DNA from: an uncultured delta proteobacterium
GTDB taxonomy: Bacteria > Myxococcota_A > UBA9160 > JAFDET01
DNA: 64,000 nucleotides
Direction: 5' to 3'
NCBI GenBank assembly: GCA_947259215.1
Contig: CAMYLJ010000002.1
Location: 179,901 to 243,900 of the forward strand
Made by a program: the position numbers and the translations under genes. Below the pieces are notes generated by a model, which searched no databases, was not told where the DNA came from, and saw only the letters and a program-made list of their open reading frames with translations. Positions 63,410 through 64,000 of this stretch are shown piece by piece (position 1 is the first letter of the stretch; each line of letters begins with the position of its first letter).

Positions 63410-64000
63410 CAACCACCGAGCCGGCGATCCTCGCTTGGGTGCTGGGCCGCTCCGCGGTGCGCGAGGGCTTCGCGCGGGTGACCGAGGCCGTGGCCGGAGG
63501 CGTGGACCAGGTGCAGGTGCGCGAGCGCGAGCTCGACGACGCCGCTCTGGCCGAGCTGTGCGCGGGCGTGACCGAGGCGGCCCGGGAGGGCGCGCGGCGC
63601 TCGGGGCGGCCGGTGCGCGTCGTGATCAACCGGCGCAGCGACCTGGCGCTGGCGGTGGGCGCGGACGGCGTCCACCTCGGCTTCGACGCCGTGGCGCCCG
63701 GCGACGCGCGCCGCCTGCTGGGCGAGCAGGCCTGGATCGGGGTCTCGTGCCACGAGCCGGCCGAGGTCGCCGCCGCCGAGGGCGCGAGCTACGCGCACCT
63801 GGCGCCCATCTTCGCCCCACTCTCGAAGCCGGCCACGCGCGCGCCGCTGGGCACCGGGGCGCTGAGCGCGGCGCGCGGCTCCCGGCCGGTGCTCGCCCAG
63901 GGCGGCATCACCCCGGAGAACGCCGCCGAGTGCATCGCCGCCGGCGCGGCCGGCGTGGCCGTGACGGGGGCTCTCCTCCAGGCGGAGGACGCAGGCGCCG
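63406..64000 (+). CDS. thiE: Thiamine phosphate synthase (3' end beyond the window)
   Basis: An open frame continuing to the window end encodes a ThiE/TenI-type TIM barrel. Pieces include [57 protein letters not shown] and [20 protein letters not shown]. It joins the thiazole and pyrimidine phosphates into thiamine phosphate, fitting the thiS-thiG context. The start is uncertain. The frame opens with CTG overlapping the thiG stop; the first standard start is GTG 63439, which would trim the first beta-strand. Confidence 0.87.
   Translation, partial: MTTTEPAILAWVLGRSAVREGFARVTEAVAGGVDQVQVRERELDDAALAELCAGVTEAAREGARRSGRPVRVVINRRSDLALAVGADGVHLGFDAVAPGDARRLLGEQAWIGVSCHEPAEVAAAEGASYAHLAPIFAPLSKPATRAPLGTGALSAARGSRPVLAQGGITPENAAECIAAGAAGVAVTGALLQAEDAGA

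Noticed and set aside
1..64000. CRISPR arrays, insertion sequences, rRNA and tRNA genes
   Set aside because: No regularly spaced repeats, transposase signatures, terminal inverted repeats or tRNA-like folds were recognised by reading the sequence; a dedicated scan could still find a tRNA.

Overview
The window is GC-rich DNA with dense, often overlapping genes (many GTGA or ATGA stop/start overlaps). Wzx/Wzy-type glycan genes point to a Gram-negative with a surface polysaccharide. Gene content and order (rpsP-khpA-rimM-trmD-rplS, purH-purD-tsaC, an NtrC-type regulator with its kinase, a lone YraN) resemble deltaproteobacterial lineages such as Myxococcota, Binatota or Desulfobacterota. That assignment is inference; no rRNA or tRNA gene was recognised to settle it.

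Left part (1-28.4 kb): a large surface-glycan locus. It carries at least six GT4/GT1-type glycosyltransferases, a GT39-like membrane transferase, a Wzx flippase, a Wzy-like polymerase, three different sulfotransferases, an FkbM methyltransferase, other SAM methyltransferases and three membrane-anchored SGNH hydrolases. At its centre (6.6-14.2 kb) is a co-directional run. A carbamoyltransferase is fused to a zinc ribbon and a methyltransferase, and is followed by an SxtJ-like membrane protein, a DUF5989 protein, a DUF362 protein, a CapK/PaaK-like adenylate-forming enzyme and a GT4. The first three match the sxtI-sxtJ-sxtK order of saxitoxin clusters, where sxtL is a GDSL hydrolase. Here the set sits among glycan genes, so the likely product is a carbamoylated, methylated and sulfated polysaccharide or glycolipid.

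Middle part (28.4-40.5 kb): an accessory and decaying zone. It holds a Sialidase-like Asp-box protein, a HupE/UreJ-like protein, a LamG-VanZ fusion, a frameshifted secreted PHP-domain protein, a sulfatase stopped by one nonsense codon, and a large secreted protein of unknown function. Several gene fragments are decayed paralogues of intact genes elsewhere in the window: manA, the C-terminal helix-turn-helix of the NtrC-type regulator, and the C-terminus of the heparinase-like protein. Similar fragments of a glycosyltransferase and of two SGNH hydrolases lie in the left part. In all there are six paralogue fragments left of 38 kb and none seen to the right.

Right part (40.7-64 kb): an NtrC-type regulator and its kinase, ligA, a DUF2809 protein, intact manA, a methyltransferase and a heparinase-II/III-like protein lead into housekeeping genes. 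These are rsmI, yraN, an SMC-like ATPase, the ribosomal rplS-trmD-rimM-khpA-rpsP operon, a DciA-like gene, DUF1015, tsaC, purD, purH, alr and thiS-thiG-thiE (thiE runs off the window). A close match to a sigma-54 promoter lies in the glycan locus at 16.52 kb, which may link the NtrC-type regulator to glycan expression.
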